64,000 bases of DNA from Dermatemys mawii (taxonomy: Eukaryota > Chordata > Testudines > Dermatemydidae): contig ML677333.1 in NCBI GenBank assembly GCA_007922305.1, positions 14,840,676 through 14,904,675 of the forward strand. The letters are read 5' to 3'. The notes beneath the pieces were generated by a model, which saw only the letters and a program-made list of their open reading frames with translations, had not been told where the DNA came from and made no database searches. Both the position numbers and the translations under genes were made by a program. Shown here piece after piece: positions 63,290 to 64,000 of the stretch. Position 1 is the first letter of the stretch; every line of letters begins with the position of its first letter.

Positions 63290-63960
63290 ATCATATTAGA
63301 GGGATGCTGCAAGAATGCCACATTTATTGTAAATACAGGGAAACAGGAAATAGGAAACAAATCACAGATCCTACCTTTAGTCATGACTTACTACACACAT
63401 CCACACACACATATTCATTCCTATAAGGTTCTGTGAGGTTATTATAGTTACCAGTCTAAACGTTGCTTGTGCCAAGTTACTGGCCAAGCAGTTTGAACAC
63501 AAGGATGGAGCCGAGTCTTGACAGATGCACATCCAATGCTCCTGGAGTGTGGATGCAGAACAGGACTCGACATCTTGCAGCTTGAGCCTGATCTTTATGG
63601 GGGTCTGCCCCCATTCGAGTCTATGAAAAGTGTTTTGCCATGCTGCTGTTCCACTCGAAGTGATAATTAATCAGCAGATGGCACCTCCAGAATGCCTGTG
63701 GGTTATCTGGTTTATCTTCATCCTTTTGGCCTCTTTGTCCGGTGGTAATTGCAGGGGATTCTGGTTTGCCCTTCGGGTTATCCGGTTATCTGCACGTTCT
63801 TCAGCCCAAGGATGTTGAAACTGTAATTCTTAGGCTGGCACTGGTAACCTTTTCATCTTTTATCTAAACCATGCATACATCCACATGCATCTTTCTATCT
63901 GATTTCTTAAAACAGACTTTCTGTTTCAGAAAGTGCTGGTACAATTAGTAGCTTGGCTTT
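63290..63960 (-). repeat. LTR-like repeat, probably antisense, ends unclear
   Basis: Text such as AGAATGCCACATTTATTGTA, GAGCCGAGTCTTGACAG and GGTTATCCGGTTATCTGCAC matches what I remember of a common turtle LTR, read antisense. I could not fix the TG...CA ends or a duplication. It is not resolved whether it continues past the window. Confidence 0.5.
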
Positions 63961-64000
63961 GCAAGTTTTATGCAAGCACAGACTTTTTAATTAACAAACA

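Larger units (their letters stand above)
61338..64000 (+). other. intron (5' part) with split CR1 and LTR-like repeat
   Basis: It holds an antisense CR1 (61470-63180) split by a Harbinger-like MITE, and an LTR-like repeat (about 63290-63960). No further exon is visible up to the window end. Confidence 0.8.

Overview
The window is nuclear DNA from a non-mammalian amniote, most probably a turtle (possibly a crocodilian). It carries vertebrate exons with GT-AG introns. The interspersed repeats are CR1 LINEs, DIRS-type retrotransposon pieces, hAT and Harbinger-like MITEs and TG...CA solo LTRs, a mix I associate with turtle genomes. No Alu or other primate-type SINEs were seen. The species call is inference.

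One gene spans almost the whole window on the + strand: KIDINS220 (ARMS, kinase D-interacting substrate of 220 kDa). Fifteen consecutive internal exons lie between 1048 and 61337 and splice in one open frame of 796 codons, corresponding to roughly residues 268-1063 of the ~1770-residue mammalian protein. They encode the last ankyrin repeats (1048-6723), the P-loop of the KAP NTPase domain (7397-7561), two transmembrane pairs (8879-9058 and 13453-13742), the Walker B strand (16162-16302), and the rest of the KAP domain and its C-terminal flank (16818-61337). The first exons and the long cytoplasmic tail lie outside the window.

Layout: 1-17335 holds twelve exons separated by introns of 0.2-2.8 kb with modest repeat load. 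17336-34461 holds one exon (22850-22994) between introns of 5.5 and 11.5 kb. 34625-61158 is a single 26.5 kb intron full of nested mobile elements. 61338-64000 is intron with an interrupted antisense CR1 and an LTR-like sequence.

About twenty mobile-element copies have ends that can be set from target-site duplications or inverted repeats. They include hAT elements (8-bp duplications), Harbinger-like MITEs (TAA duplications), solo LTRs (5-bp duplications), a Tigger-like MITE with 17-bp perfect ends, and four DIRS fragments covering gag, reverse transcriptase and tyrosine-recombinase regions. The most unusual signal is a palindromic element family with four copies here, each flanked by a duplication of exactly 12 bp, a length I cannot match to a common superfamily. 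No second host gene, RNA gene, CRISPR array or prokaryotic system was seen.
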